DNA from: Aureispira sp. CCB-QB1
GTDB lineage: Bacteria > Bacteroidota > Bacteroidia > Chitinophagales > Saprospiraceae
NCBI RefSeq assembly: GCF_000724545.1
Contig: NZ_JHBV01000014.1
Span: 186,001-250,000, forward strand
DNA: 64,000 nt
Reading direction: 5' to 3'
Position numbers and translations under genes: made by a program. Position 1 is the stretch's first letter. The number at the start of each line of letters is the position of its first letter. Positions 26,669 to 35,375 of this stretch are shown here, one piece after another. The notes under the pieces are model-generated. The model did not search any database, was not told where the DNA came from, and saw only the letters and a list, made by a program, of their open reading frames with translations.

Positions 26669-28042
26669 ATGAATCAACTCTTAAAATACACTTTAGTTTT
26701 ATTGATACTAGGAAGTGTGCAACTACTTTTTTCGTCCTGTTTGTGGGATTATGATACCCTCGAAATGGAGCGAGAGCAGTTCCCAAGCGCACTAGAGTTG
26801 ATTGCAGGAAATTTTTTAAGACATTCACCTGCATTTTATTATTGGAGAGTTAAAGACAGAACCGCAAAACTAAAGGAAAATCCCAAACACTTCGATTGGT
26901 ACGACGATTTGGCAGTTGCTTATTCTAAACTAGGAGAGCAGAAAAAGGCAATTCGGTTGATGCATGAAAAAGAAGAGTTAGAAGGACCTTCTTACAAGAC
27001 ATATGCAAATTTAGGAACGTTTTATATTTTTGATGGGAATTTAGAGGCTGCTTTAAAGGCAATTGATCAAGCTTTGTTGCTCGACACAAATGCTCATTTT
27101 GGACGTGAGATTTATCAGAAGTATTTGGTGGAGTATATTTTGTCTAAATCCAAAGAAGGAAAAATCAATTTACCCTTAGATGCTACTTTTTATAAGTATC
27201 CTCAAAATTATTATAGTACGTTAAATGACAATAACTTCTATAGCTTTTTGTTAGAAAAACATAAAGAACGCACCCAAAAGGATGTTGAAAAATTGCCTAC
27301 AGATATTTTGGACAAAGCATTGATCGGTGTATTGGGAATGATGCGTTTTGCAAATTATGATTCTCCCATTTTATTAGAAGTGTTGGGGGACTTATTATTT
27401 AATACAGGCAATCGCTCTGCTGCAAGACACTTGGCTGCTCGTGCTTATCTAAAAGCGTCTTATGAGGTAGAAGATCCTAAGGTGCAAGAAATATATAAAA
27501 GAAGGGCAGCTTATGTATTGTTCACGCAATATGCCAATGAAAAAAAAGAACTTTTGGATATACAACGTTTACAAGCGTTGTTGGAGGAGGAAATAAAAAT
27601 AGGGCAGGCTTTTTATGAGGAAATCAAGTCGGATGAGTTGTCGTGGATTTCAGCAGGTGAAAATGTAGAAGAGGCCTATTCAAAAAAATATTACACCAAG
27701 CCTACTTTACCCAAACGAACCTTAGAAGGAGTGAGTCAACAAGAATTTGCAGAGATGAGAAAATACCTAAAGGGAAATTACCCATTGGGGGCTCAATTGG
27801 ATTATCGTCCAGTTTTGGCTTATAAATTGGAGGTAACTCCTCAAGAAAAAACTCTAATTGATAGCTTATTTGAACGAAAGTTAGCTTTACAATTAAAAAA
27901 GAAACAAGAAGAACAGGAAATAAAACAAGATAGCAATACTGCAAAATCTTCTAATACATCTCTACTTTTATGGGGGGCTGTTGGTGGAACAATTATTTTG
28001 CTACTAATATTATTTCTCTTAAAGAAAAACAGCAGACCCTAA
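26669..28042 (+). CDS. TPR lipoprotein with C-terminal membrane helix
   Basis: Protein of 457 residues. The signal LVLLILGSVQLLFSSC gives a lipidated Cys at residue 24. TPR-like helices run from about 85 to 150 (DWYDDLAVAYSKLGEQKKAIRLM, KTYANLGTFYIFDGNLEAALKAIDQAL) and again around 230-270. A charged coiled segment precedes a C-terminal membrane helix (LLLWGAVGGTIILLLILFLL) and basic tail. A lipid anchor plus a C-terminal helix could tether it to two membranes or twice to one. It is 5 nt upstream of the putative clan-CD peptidase gene, so the products probably cooperate. Family not identified beyond TPR. Confidence 0.78.
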   Translation: MNQLLKYTLVLLILGSVQLLFSSCLWDYDTLEMEREQFPSALELIAGNFLRHSPAFYYWRVKDRTAKLKENPKHFDWYDDLAVAYSKLGEQKKAIRLMHEKEELEGPSYKTYANLGTFYIFDGNLEAALKAIDQALLLDTNAHFGREIYQKYLVEYILSKSKEGKINLPLDATFYKYPQNYYSTLNDNNFYSFLLEKHKERTQKDVEKLPTDILDKALIGVLGMMRFANYDSPILLEVLGDLLFNTGNRSAARHLAARAYLKASYEVEDPKVQEIYKRRAAYVLFTQYANEKKELLDIQRLQALLEEEIKIGQAFYEEIKSDELSWISAGENVEEAYSKKYYTKPTLPKRTLEGVSQQEFAEMRKYLKGNYPLGAQLDYRPVLAYKLEVTPQEKTLIDSLFERKLALQLKKKQEEQEIKQDSNTAKSSNTSLLLWGAVGGTIILLLILFLLKKNSRP

Positions 28043-28047
28043 AAACT

Positions 28048-29619
28048 ATGTTAGAGTTACTAGAAGCATTAAAAGAATTGATGGAGATGATCCGCCAGTT
28101 GGAAACAGCTATTGAGGCGGAAAAAAATAATCCAGAGAGCATCAGTCCTGAATTATCAAAAAAATTAGAAGCTTATAAAAACCTCAAAGCTTCTTTGGAA
28201 ATCTTGTATCAAGATGCTGAAATTGAAAGAGAACTACTTAGACCGCCTTATTCAGAAGACGATATTAAGGAAAAAGTAAAAGAATTGATCTCTAATACGG
28301 AAGATAAAGTAACCAAAAGGAAATTAAAAAAGACGTATATCGCCTTCAAGAAAGCCCTAAAATCTTCTAAAATAGCTTGGGAAACAAAATCTTGTGATAA
28401 ATTGTTCTTGCGATATTTTCCCATGTTTGAACCACCTTTAAGAGCAATAAAACTACCTGTTTTGCCTGTCGAGCCGATTCCAGTTCCTGATATAGAAGTT
28501 GAAATCAAACCGATCCCAATTCCTGACCCAATTTTGATTGACGATGAAATACGTTTTGGGAATAAATTGCTAAAAGAATTTCCAAATGGGTTGACCGTTA
28601 TTTTTTACGAGATTGATGATGACGTAAATCTGGAGATATTTAAGAATGGTTCTGGCAGATGGGCAAGGGAACAAAAAGCAATTGGTTTTACTGGGAGTAC
28701 ACCAACGGTTGATTCTGTGAAAATAGGTATAGCAATGCCTGAATATATTCAAAAAAAATCAGCAGGAGTTGGTAACTCGATTACTAGTTTAGGAGCCTTT
28801 GTAAAAAAATGTATGACCAAGGCACACCGCTACAATAACCAAACTTATTATACACCAGAAATAGAAAATCCTGTTTTTGAGATGGCAGACGATGCTTATT
28901 TATTTAAAACAGTTGCTTTGGCTTCTCATGGATGGATTGATGGTATTTCGATTAATAGCGGTCCCAAAGGAGAAGAGTTAAATAGTGACAATATAGAGGC
29001 ATTTATTAAAAACTGCTCTCCATATATGTCTAGTGATGTGAATATTATTTTTTACTCTTGTACAGCCGCATCAGATTGGGCTAACAATGACTCAACTTCA
29101 GATGGGGGAAGCGAATCATTGATTGCCAAAGCAATAGGGGCATTAGCAAAGTTAGGTCATTTAGAAGGCGAAGCGTGGGGACATACAACAGTTGATGGCT
29201 ATTTTCATAACAAAGACTTGCGTTATTTTAAAGTCTCAGATGGTTATGAAGGTGTTTATCAGGGAAGAAGTTATATGCGTTATTGTTATGGAGATTTTAT
29301 AGAGGCAGATATCAAAGTAATTTTGGATCTAATCAAAGAAAATCATAGTGCAGTATATAATCGTGTAGGGGAGGAACAACTTAGAATTTTGATTGATGAG
29401 GAGATTATTTTTGATTTTTCAGATTGCTACAATGCTGCTTTTTCAAGAGGAATAATAATAACACATAAAATAAAAGGGACAGAGTTGAGGCGAAAACTAT
29501 CTGAAATTGCCCCAATTGCACCAGAAGAAGTAAAGGATATTATTGTAAAATACAGGAGCACTTGGAAAAAAAGATATACCTATTCAACCATTGTCCGAAC
29601 GGTTATTAGTAAATTGTAG
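28048..29619 (+). CDS. Hypothetical protein with a clan-CD-like His/Cys pair
   Basis: I place the start at the ATG at 28048, 5 nt after the TPR gene stop (523 residues); an upstream in-frame start at 27970 would overlap that gene's membrane-helix codons. The first 150 residues are helical and Glu/Lys-rich. A Pro-rich linker (PVLPVEPIPVPDIEVEIKP) leads to an alpha/beta domain. There a strand-His-Gly (VALASHGWIDG, His294) is followed 44 residues later by strand-Ser-Cys (IIFYSCTAASDW, Cys338), the order and spacing of caspase-like clan CD peptidases. No signal peptide, so it is probably cytosolic. Peptidase activity is an inference; a non-catalytic relative is possible. Confidence 0.65.
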   Translation: MLELLEALKELMEMIRQLETAIEAEKNNPESISPELSKKLEAYKNLKASLEILYQDAEIERELLRPPYSEDDIKEKVKELISNTEDKVTKRKLKKTYIAFKKALKSSKIAWETKSCDKLFLRYFPMFEPPLRAIKLPVLPVEPIPVPDIEVEIKPIPIPDPILIDDEIRFGNKLLKEFPNGLTVIFYEIDDDVNLEIFKNGSGRWAREQKAIGFTGSTPTVDSVKIGIAMPEYIQKKSAGVGNSITSLGAFVKKCMTKAHRYNNQTYYTPEIENPVFEMADDAYLFKTVALASHGWIDGISINSGPKGEELNSDNIEAFIKNCSPYMSSDVNIIFYSCTAASDWANNDSTSDGGSESLIAKAIGALAKLGHLEGEAWGHTTVDGYFHNKDLRYFKVSDGYEGVYQGRSYMRYCYGDFIEADIKVILDLIKENHSAVYNRVGEEQLRILIDEEIIFDFSDCYNAAFSRGIIITHKIKGTELRRKLSEIAPIAPEEVKDIIVKYRSTWKKRYTYSTIVRTVISKL

Positions 29620-29698
29620 CCGCTAAGAAAAAAAAGCATAAAGTATTCACTATATATGAAACCATATTATCTAACAATCTTTTAAGCTTCATAGAGTT

Positions 29699-31087
29699 AT
29701 GAAACAAGCGACGATAAAACAATCTATAGAGATAGAAGGTAAAGGATTGCACACAGGTAAGGAAACCACACTATCCTTGCATCCTGCCGCTGCGAACCAT
29801 GGCATAAAATTTCGCAGAATTGATTTAGAAAAACAGCCAATTATAAAAGCAGACGCTAATCATGTTGTAGCAACACAACGCTGCACCGTTTTGGGAGTAA
29901 AGGACGCCACTGTGTCTACGGTAGAGCACCTACTGGCTGCTTTAAAAGGTACTGGAGTAAGTAATGTCCTGATTGATATTGATGGAGAAGAAGTGCCGAT
30001 ATTAGATGGTTCTGCTTTGCCATTTGTTGAAAAGATAAACGAAGTAGGAGTTGATCTACAAGAAGAAGAACAAAATTATCTGGATGTTTCTGAACCAATG
30101 ATTTGGAAACATGAGGCTTCTGGAGCAGAATATACAATTTTACCTTCAGAAAAATTTGAGATTACAACCCTTATTGATTTTGATTCGTCTGTAATAGGAA
30201 AGCAGTATGCAAATCTAGATCATTTAGAAGACTTTGCAACAGAAATTGCACCGAATCGAACCTTTGTTTTCTTGCATGAATTATCTGCTTTGGCAGACGC
30301 TGGACTGGTCAAAGGCGGCGAATTAGACAATGCGCTCGTTTTTGTAGATAGTGTTCCAAAAAATGGAGAGTTGGCTGCCTTGGCAAAGAAATTGGATGTC
30401 TCGACAGATATAGAGGTCAAACAATCGGGAATATTGAACACCACCGAATTGCGTTTTCAAAATGAAGCAGCGCGCCACAAATTACTAGATGTAGTTGGTG
30501 ATTTGGCATTAACAGGATTGGATCTGAGGGTCAAGATTATTGCTAAAAAACCTGGACATGCCGCTAATACAGAACTAGCAAAAGAATTATTAAGCACTTA
30601 TAAGACATCTCGCAAATTGCGAGGTATACCCAAATACGATCCGAATAAGAAACCAGTTAATGATATTAATGAAATAACAAAAAAACTTCAGCATCGATTT
30701 CCTTTTTTGTTAATTGATAAAATCATAGAGCTATCTGACAAACATGTGGTTGGGGTTAAAAATGTGACAATGAACGAGCCATTTTTCCCTGGACACTTCC
30801 CTAACAATCCTGTTATGCCAGGGGTGTTGCAGATAGAAGCTATGGCCCAAACGGGTGGTATTTTGGTTATGGAAAATGTAGAGAATCCTCATGAATGGGA
30901 TACTTTCTTTTTGCGCATCAAAAATGCACTTTTTAGACATCCTGTTTTGCCAGGAGATACAATTCTCTTTAAAATGGAGCTCATTAGCCCTATTCGAAGA
31001 GGTTTGTGTGAAATGACAGGCAAAGCATATGTCGGTAACAAATTAGTATGCGAAGCGGAACTATTAGCGCAAATTATTAGACGATAA
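29699..31087 (+). CDS. lpxC/fabZ: Bifunctional LpxC deacetylase / FabZ dehydratase
   Basis: Fusion of 462 residues typical of Bacteroidota. Residues 1-310 are LpxC, the zinc deacetylase for the committed step of lipid A synthesis: IEGKGLHTG, STVEHLLAAL with a zinc His, and RHKLLDVVGDL supplying the other His and Asp ligands. Residues 320-462 are FabZ, the 3-hydroxyacyl-ACP dehydratase of fatty acid elongation: HRFPFLLIDKI and FFPGHFPNNPVMPGVLQIEA with the catalytic His and Glu. Joining the two links acyl supply between lipid A and phospholipid. It is followed 5 nt later by lpxA, clearly one operon. Confidence 0.96.
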   Translation: MKQATIKQSIEIEGKGLHTGKETTLSLHPAAANHGIKFRRIDLEKQPIIKADANHVVATQRCTVLGVKDATVSTVEHLLAALKGTGVSNVLIDIDGEEVPILDGSALPFVEKINEVGVDLQEEEQNYLDVSEPMIWKHEASGAEYTILPSEKFEITTLIDFDSSVIGKQYANLDHLEDFATEIAPNRTFVFLHELSALADAGLVKGGELDNALVFVDSVPKNGELAALAKKLDVSTDIEVKQSGILNTTELRFQNEAARHKLLDVVGDLALTGLDLRVKIIAKKPGHAANTELAKELLSTYKTSRKLRGIPKYDPNKKPVNDINEITKKLQHRFPFLLIDKIIELSDKHVVGVKNVTMNEPFFPGHFPNNPVMPGVLQIEAMAQTGGILVMENVENPHEWDTFFLRIKNALFRHPVLPGDTILFKMELISPIRRGLCEMTGKAYVGNKLVCEAELLAQIIRR

Positions 31088-31092
31088 AACGA

Positions 31093-31923
31093 ATGGAAGA
31101 AAACGTTATGCAACCTTATCAGCACGCAGCTGTTCATCCTAATGCACGTATTGGTAAAAATGTTAAAATTGGCCCTTGGGTAACTATTGAAGCAGATGTA
31201 GTGATTGGAGACAATACTACTATTGGAGCAAATGTCTGTATCATGTCAGGGACACGAATTGGAAAAAATTGTCAAATTTTTCCAGGAGCAATAGTTGGAG
31301 CAATTCCTCAGGATTTGAAATACAATGGAGAGGATACAACATTGGAAATTGGTGACAATGTGATCATTAGAGAATATTGTACACTAAATAGAGGGACTCG
31401 AGCCAATTATAAAACAGTTATTGGAAACAATTGTTTGTTGATGGCTTATGTTCATGTGGCTCATGATTGTGTTATTGGAGAGCACTGTATCTTGGCGAAC
31501 AATGCTACTTTAGCAGGACATGTAGAAATAGAAGAACATGTTATTTTAGGAGGGATGACTGCTGTACATCAATTTGTACAAATTGGTGCGCACGCACTGA
31601 TTGGCGGAGGTACTTTGTTGAATAAAGATGTGCCTCCTTATGTCCGAATCTCTCGCTATCCTGCTTCTTATATTGGAGTCAATACAGTTGGTTTACGTCG
31701 TCAAGGATTTACTTCTAACTCTATCCGAACAATTCAGGATATTTACCACCAATTGTTTGTAGAGCATCGAAATATCTCTAAAGGCATTCAATTTATTGAA
31801 GAGAATATTGAAGATAGCCAAGAGCGTCAACGTATTATAGATTTTACGAGAGCTTCTAAAAATGGAGTCATCAAGGGCTTGACAAATAAACGCCCTAAAA
31901 ATAACGATGCCCCTGAAATCTAA
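31093..31923 (+). CDS. lpxA: UDP-N-acetylglucosamine acyltransferase
   Basis: LpxA of 276 residues. A left-handed beta-helix of hexapeptides fills residues 8-190 (AAVHPNARIGKNVKIGPWVTIE onward). It includes the catalytic-loop segment MAYVHVAHDCVIG with the conserved His, then NNATLAGHVEIEEHVILGG. The helical C-terminal domain (LRRQGFTSNSIRTIQDIYHQLF) is standard. It transfers 3-hydroxyacyl from ACP to UDP-GlcNAc, the first lipid A step. An alternative start at Met6 (31108) would give a length closer to relatives. Confidence 0.95.
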   Translation: MEENVMQPYQHAAVHPNARIGKNVKIGPWVTIEADVVIGDNTTIGANVCIMSGTRIGKNCQIFPGAIVGAIPQDLKYNGEDTTLEIGDNVIIREYCTLNRGTRANYKTVIGNNCLLMAYVHVAHDCVIGEHCILANNATLAGHVEIEEHVILGGMTAVHQFVQIGAHALIGGGTLLNKDVPPYVRISRYPASYIGVNTVGLRRQGFTSNSIRTIQDIYHQLFVEHRNISKGIQFIEENIEDSQERQRIIDFTRASKNGVIKGLTNKRPKNNDAPEI

Positions 31924-31965
31924 TATCAGGAGCTAAGGTCATAACGGTTTTATCTTGTCTAATAA

Positions 31966-32012
31966 AACAGAAGCAGCTAAATTGTTAAAAAAACAGTTTG
32001 GCTGCTTCTGTT
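31966..32012 (+). terminator. Stem-loop after lpxA
   Basis: Perfect 12-bp arms AACAGAAGCAGC (31966-31977) and GCTGCTTCTGTT (32001-32012) with a 23-nt A/T-rich loop, 45 nt after the lpxA stop. The following sequence (GTGATATA) is not a T-run, so this may be an RNA-stability hairpin rather than a classical terminator. The right arm lies 21 nt before the ABC gene's ATG. Confidence 0.45.
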
Positions 32013-32033
32013 GTGATATATAATAGTAGTAGT

Positions 32034-32681
32034 ATGAATTTAGAGTTGACAAATATTGGAAAAAGGTATCGATTTGAGTGGATTTTCAAAGAAATAAACT
32101 ATCAATTTTTGATGGGAACTGGCTATGCCATTTTAGGTAATAATGGTTCTGGAAAATCTACATTTATGCAGGTCTTATCAGGACATTTGTCTCCTTCGAG
32201 AGGAAAATTAATCTATTCCAAAAAAGGGGAAATTATTTCCATCGATCAAGCTTATAAGGAATTGAGTTTTGCTGCTCCTTATATAGAGTTAATTGAAGAA
32301 TTTACGCTACAAGAAGTTATTGATTTTCATTGGAAATTTAAAACAATGAGATGTTCTAAAAAAGAATTGATAGAACGGCTAGAATATCCCAAATCAGCAA
32401 GAAAAAAAGCAGTTAAATATTTTTCTTCAGGAATGCAGCAACGCCTAAAATTGGCTCTAGCAATCTGTTCCGATACTTCTTTGTTGTTGTTGGATGAACC
32501 TACTATTACATTAGATCGGAAGGCGGTTGCTTGGTATGTTGATTTGCTAAAAGAATATGCCTACGCTCCCGATAGGTTAACGATTATTGCATCCAATGTA
32601 GAAGAAGATTTTCAAGGGTGCACAGAACGATTAAATATTCTAGATTATAAAAAGAAATCGGCAAAAGTTAAGTCATTATAA
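32034..32681 (+). CDS. ABC transporter ATP-binding protein
   Basis: I choose the ATG at 32034 (216 residues); a TTG 36 nt upstream lies within the preceding hairpin and is unlikely. Walker A is LGNNGSGKST, the signature is FSSGMQQRLKLALAI and Walker B is LLLLDEPT with the T in place for the D-loop. The H-loop His is replaced: the segment reads TIIASNVEED. Such small ATPases energise short exporters. No permease gene is adjacent in the same orientation; the membrane protein immediately downstream is on the other strand. The substrate is unknown. Confidence 0.88.
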   Translation: MNLELTNIGKRYRFEWIFKEINYQFLMGTGYAILGNNGSGKSTFMQVLSGHLSPSRGKLIYSKKGEIISIDQAYKELSFAAPYIELIEEFTLQEVIDFHWKFKTMRCSKKELIERLEYPKSARKKAVKYFSSGMQQRLKLALAICSDTSLLLLDEPTITLDRKAVAWYVDLLKEYAYAPDRLTIIASNVEEDFQGCTERLNILDYKKKSAKVKSL

Positions 32682-32687
32682 CTCCAA

Positions 32688-33206
32688 TTATAGTAATAAT
32701 ATCCCTCCAACTAACCAACCCAATAAGCACATCAAGCCTTTATGTTCTGTAAAAAAAGCGATGCTCAGTAATACGAATAGTAAATAATTGGAGTACGTGT
32801 TGGCACTAGGGGCAAGGTAGATACATGTCAGGGTTTGTCCGACTAATGCAAGTCCTATAACCCAAAAGTGTTGTTTCCTAAAATGTTCGTAATAATCTAA
32901 GTAAGCAAATTGATCTTTGGTATTAAGTGTTTGAGTATTAGGAAAAGCCAACATCCCAATCCAATAATAACAAGCTGTTGTTAACATAGATATAGTGATT
33001 AGCATCGGATTTATAGTGGTGTTGACTAATAAAATAGATGTTTTTAGGTATAAAACGACAAAAATTAAGGACCAAAGCAAAGGAACAATAACATAAATCG
33101 AATAAGAACGGACTTGCAATAATTCACCCCATTTTTTTATATATAGGATAAGTGTTAGACCAACCAACATAGAATAGACAAGGGCATAATGCTCTGAAAG
33201 ATTCAT
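32688..33206 (-). CDS. Six-helix membrane protein, unknown family
   Basis: Protein of 172 residues with about six hydrophobic segments (ALVYSMLVGLTLILYI, YVIVPLLWSLIFVVLYL, MLITISMLTTACYYWIGML, FWVIGLALVGQTLTCIYLA, YLLFVLLSIAFFTEH, LMCLLGWLVGGILLL). A short charged loop (LDYYEHFRKQHF) lies mid-protein. I see no family motif. It converges on the ABC ATPase gene with a 6-nt gap. It is a plausible stand-alone inner-membrane protein; function unknown. Confidence 0.7.
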   Translation of the reverse strand: MNLSEHYALVYSMLVGLTLILYIKKWGELLQVRSYSIYVIVPLLWSLIFVVLYLKTSILLVNTTINPMLITISMLTTACYYWIGMLAFPNTQTLNTKDQFAYLDYYEHFRKQHFWVIGLALVGQTLTCIYLAPSANTYSNYLLFVLLSIAFFTEHKGLMCLLGWLVGGILLL

Positions 33207-33639
33207 GACTTAGTAGTTGTTTTTTGTTGACTTTTAATTTTTAATATATTTTAATTTTTTTCTTATTTGAAAGTATTCCCTCAAAATGTCTTTTTTTTAA
33301 CTTCGATAATGAAATATATTAGATGCAGAAACAAAGATGTCTTAAGTTTCCTTAAAAATGAGGATAGTGGTATGATCAACCAGAGGCATTCGATGTTTTG
33401 CAATTCATAGGAAATATTCATTTAGATGGAGTGAACATTGGGCACTTTTTCAAATGGAGTTTTCCAAATTTTAAACAAGAAATGTACTCTAAACAGAGTT
33501 GTAGATTTGTTTAGAGAAGAGCATGTTTAAAGTTATTTAACGTTGTTAGAATGAAATCATGGGGTTCTTTCCAATAAAAAATATAAGACTTGAGATACGG
33601 AAAGAAGCCTGTGATTTTATAAGTATGTTTATCCTTTAT
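33207..33639. other. 433-nt spacer with a possible gene remnant
   Basis: Mostly A/T-rich. The plus strand at 33368-33514 has 48 protein-like codons bounded by stops (WYDQPEAFDVLQFIGNIHL in part) and no start codon, suggestive of a decayed gene. I recognise no family and see no terminal repeats that would make it an insertion-sequence scar. Confidence 0.3.
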
Positions 33640-34218
33640 CTAATCTACCCGTTCTCGGATTTTTTTATACCACTTTACGCCCATGCCCAAGGCAATACCA
33701 AATAGAACTAGTCCTACAAGGGCATAGATAAATTTCAAACCATCTTTGTAAACTGCTAGTAAAACGATTGCCGTCAAAAAAAGTGTGGTGATCTCATTGT
33801 ACAAGCGAAACTGAGTTGAGGTCATTACTTGTTCTCCCTTTTCCAAACGTTTCATAATACCTTTACTATAGTGGTGATAGCCTACCAAGAGAAGTATTAA
33901 GCCAAATTTCCAGTGCATCCAAATATTGAATGTCCACCAAGTCCAACCTCGTAAATACAGCATAGAGAACCCTCCTAAAAATGTAATAAATAGGGCAGGG
34001 GTCATAATAATTGTATACAGTCGACGCTCCATAATGCCCATTTGTTCCATGATGATTGAACGTTTGGGCTCTTCCATGTCCATAGCTTCAGTATGGTAAA
34101 TAAATAGACGGGGTAAGTAAAAGAGAGCTGCAAACCAACTAACAAAACCAATGATGTGCAACGACTTGAAAAAGTAAAATGTATTGGGATTTTGGATGAT
34201 TTCTTGAAGATACGTCAT
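33640..34218 (-). CDS. hemJ: Protoporphyrinogen IX oxidase HemJ (CopD/UPF0093 family)
   Basis: Integral membrane protein of 192 residues with four or five helices. The N-terminal FFKSLHIIGFVSWFAALFYLPRLFIYHTEA matches HemJ closely, including the conserved His in KSLHIIG. MERRLYTIIMTPA and WMHWKFGLILLLVGYHHY complete the pattern, and the Lys in HWKFGL is the conserved one. HemJ oxidises protoporphyrinogen IX to protoporphyrin IX in haem synthesis. It follows rlmH by 17 nt and probably shares its transcript. Confidence 0.9.
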   Translation of the reverse strand: MTYLQEIIQNPNTFYFFKSLHIIGFVSWFAALFYLPRLFIYHTEAMDMEEPKRSIIMEQMGIMERRLYTIIMTPALFITFLGGFSMLYLRGWTWWTFNIWMHWKFGLILLLVGYHHYSKGIMKRLEKGEQVMTSTQFRLYNEITTLFLTAIVLLAVYKDGLKFIYALVGLVLFGIALGMGVKWYKKIRERVD

Positions 34219-34235
34219 AATATTGATACTAAAAA

Positions 34236-34709
34236 TTACTCGTGATGATAAGGTTGATTTCTTAAAATAGTCATCGCTCTATAGAGCTGTTCTAAAATAA
34301 ATAAACGAACCATTTGATGAGAGAAAGTCATCTTAGACAGCGATATTTTGGCGTTTGCCCGTTGATATACTTCAGGTGAAAAACCATAAGCGCCACCAAC
34401 CACAAAAATAATTCTTTTGTGGCTTTGTTGTAGCATATTTTCCATGTAATTAGCAAACTTTAGAGAACTGTATTCTTTTCCGCCTTCATCTAATAAAACT
34501 AACCAATCTCCTTTGTCTAATTTTTTTAGTATGGCTGCTCCTTCTTTTGATTTTAATTGCTCGTTGGTTCTATTTTTAGCATTTTTAATATCGGGGATAA
34601 TTGAATATTCAAAAGGAAGGTAATGCTTTAGGCGTTTTTCATAAATCGCTGTTCCTTCTTTCAAATAAGGAAAAGAGGTATTGCCAATAACCCATAGTTC
34701 TACTTTCAT
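34236..34709 (-). CDS. rlmH: 23S rRNA (pseudouridine1915-N3)-methyltransferase
   Basis: RlmH of 157 residues, the family length, with a SPOUT knot. It has KLDKGDWLVLLDEGGKEYSS and the SAM-binding IIFVVGGAYGFSPEV. The C-terminal LSKMTFSHQMVRLFILEQLYRAMTI is nearly invariant in the family. It methylates pseudouridine 1915 in helix 69 of the large subunit. Its ATG overlaps the stop of the upstream membrane-protein gene by 4 nt (ATGA). Confidence 0.96.
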   Translation of the reverse strand: MKVELWVIGNTSFPYLKEGTAIYEKRLKHYLPFEYSIIPDIKNAKNRTNEQLKSKEGAAILKKLDKGDWLVLLDEGGKEYSSLKFANYMENMLQQSHKRIIFVVGGAYGFSPEVYQRANAKISLSKMTFSHQMVRLFILEQLYRAMTILRNQPYHHE

Positions 34710-35146
34710 GTAACGTGGTTTAAATTTTTATCTATAAAACGATATAAATACTCAATTAAAAAAGAAAAAAACATCCAAGCAGGAATATAATCCAACCGTA
34801 TATAGCCCATAAAGTGCCATCCTGTAGTGTACTCCCAAGGACATTTGCCTGTCAACTGTTCTAAGGCAAAGCCTGAAATAAATTCAATGCTTAAAATTAG
34901 CGTTGTATAAAAAATCAATCGAAGCAAAAGGTGCCACGATTTTGTCTTTGTGACAATTGGTTCTGCAATCAAAGGAATCAAAGCGTAAATAGGCAGCATC
35001 CAAACATAGGTCTTACCAGTTAAAGACCAAAGCGGTTCATTACAGTAAGGTGTTTGATTGATTAAATTGCTAATGGCGACAAAAATAACTTCTGTAGTGA
35101 CGCCAAAACAAGCAAAAAATAAACATAAAAATAATCTTTTAGGCAT
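34706..35146 (-). CDS. Putative ABC-transporter type IV (PF06541-like) membrane protein
   Basis: Membrane protein of 146 residues with four hydrophobic helices. A conserved-looking segment near the end, EFISGFALEQLTGKCPWEYTT (in part), is followed by a Gly-Tyr-Ile-Arg-Leu strand and Ala-Trp-Met. This recalls the short CmpB-type proteins named putative ABC-transporter type IV, which carry Glu, Gly, Trp and Tyr at these places. Function unproven. First gene of a three-gene operon with rlmH and hemJ. Confidence 0.6.
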   Translation of the reverse strand: MPKRLFLCLFFACFGVTTEVIFVAISNLINQTPYCNEPLWSLTGKTYVWMLPIYALIPLIAEPIVTKTKSWHLLLRLIFYTTLILSIEFISGFALEQLTGKCPWEYTTGWHFMGYIRLDYIPAWMFFSFLIEYLYRFIDKNLNHVT

Positions 35147-35186
35147 TTTGAGTGAATTTAGAAATACGAAGTAGTGGCGTAGCTAA

Positions 35187-35203
35187 CGACTGAAATACAG
35201 TCG
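35187..35203. repeat. Small inverted repeat upstream of the membrane protein-rlmH-hemJ operon
   Basis: CGACTG (35187-35192) and CAGTCG (35198-35203) enclose five bases, within a GC-richer patch (ACGAAGTAGTGGCGTAGC before it). The patch stands out in an A/T-rich spacer and shares CGAAGTA with intergenic sequences near 5228 and 41085. It may be a dispersed repeat copy. Confidence 0.3.
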
Positions 35204-35375
35204 CCCTATAAAAATAGAGAATTATTGAAAACAATAAACGGGTAGAAGTTGTTAAAATGCATCTTAATGAACTAAGTGCCAAAAATAGGGATTTTGAATT
35301 GTATCTTTATAAACAGGCATCTGTTAATTTAAATCGACTATTATATATATCAATCATTTTATACAACTAAAGATT

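Noticed and set aside
27970-28047. Longer N-terminus for the putative clan-CD protein
   Set aside because: It would overlap the membrane-helix codons of the TPR lipoprotein; the ATG at 28048 sits 5 nt after that stop, a normal operon spacing.
31998-32033. TTG start adding 12 codons to the ABC ATPase
   Set aside because: The extra codons lie in the right arm and tail of a stem-loop, and the fold begins after the ATG at 32034.
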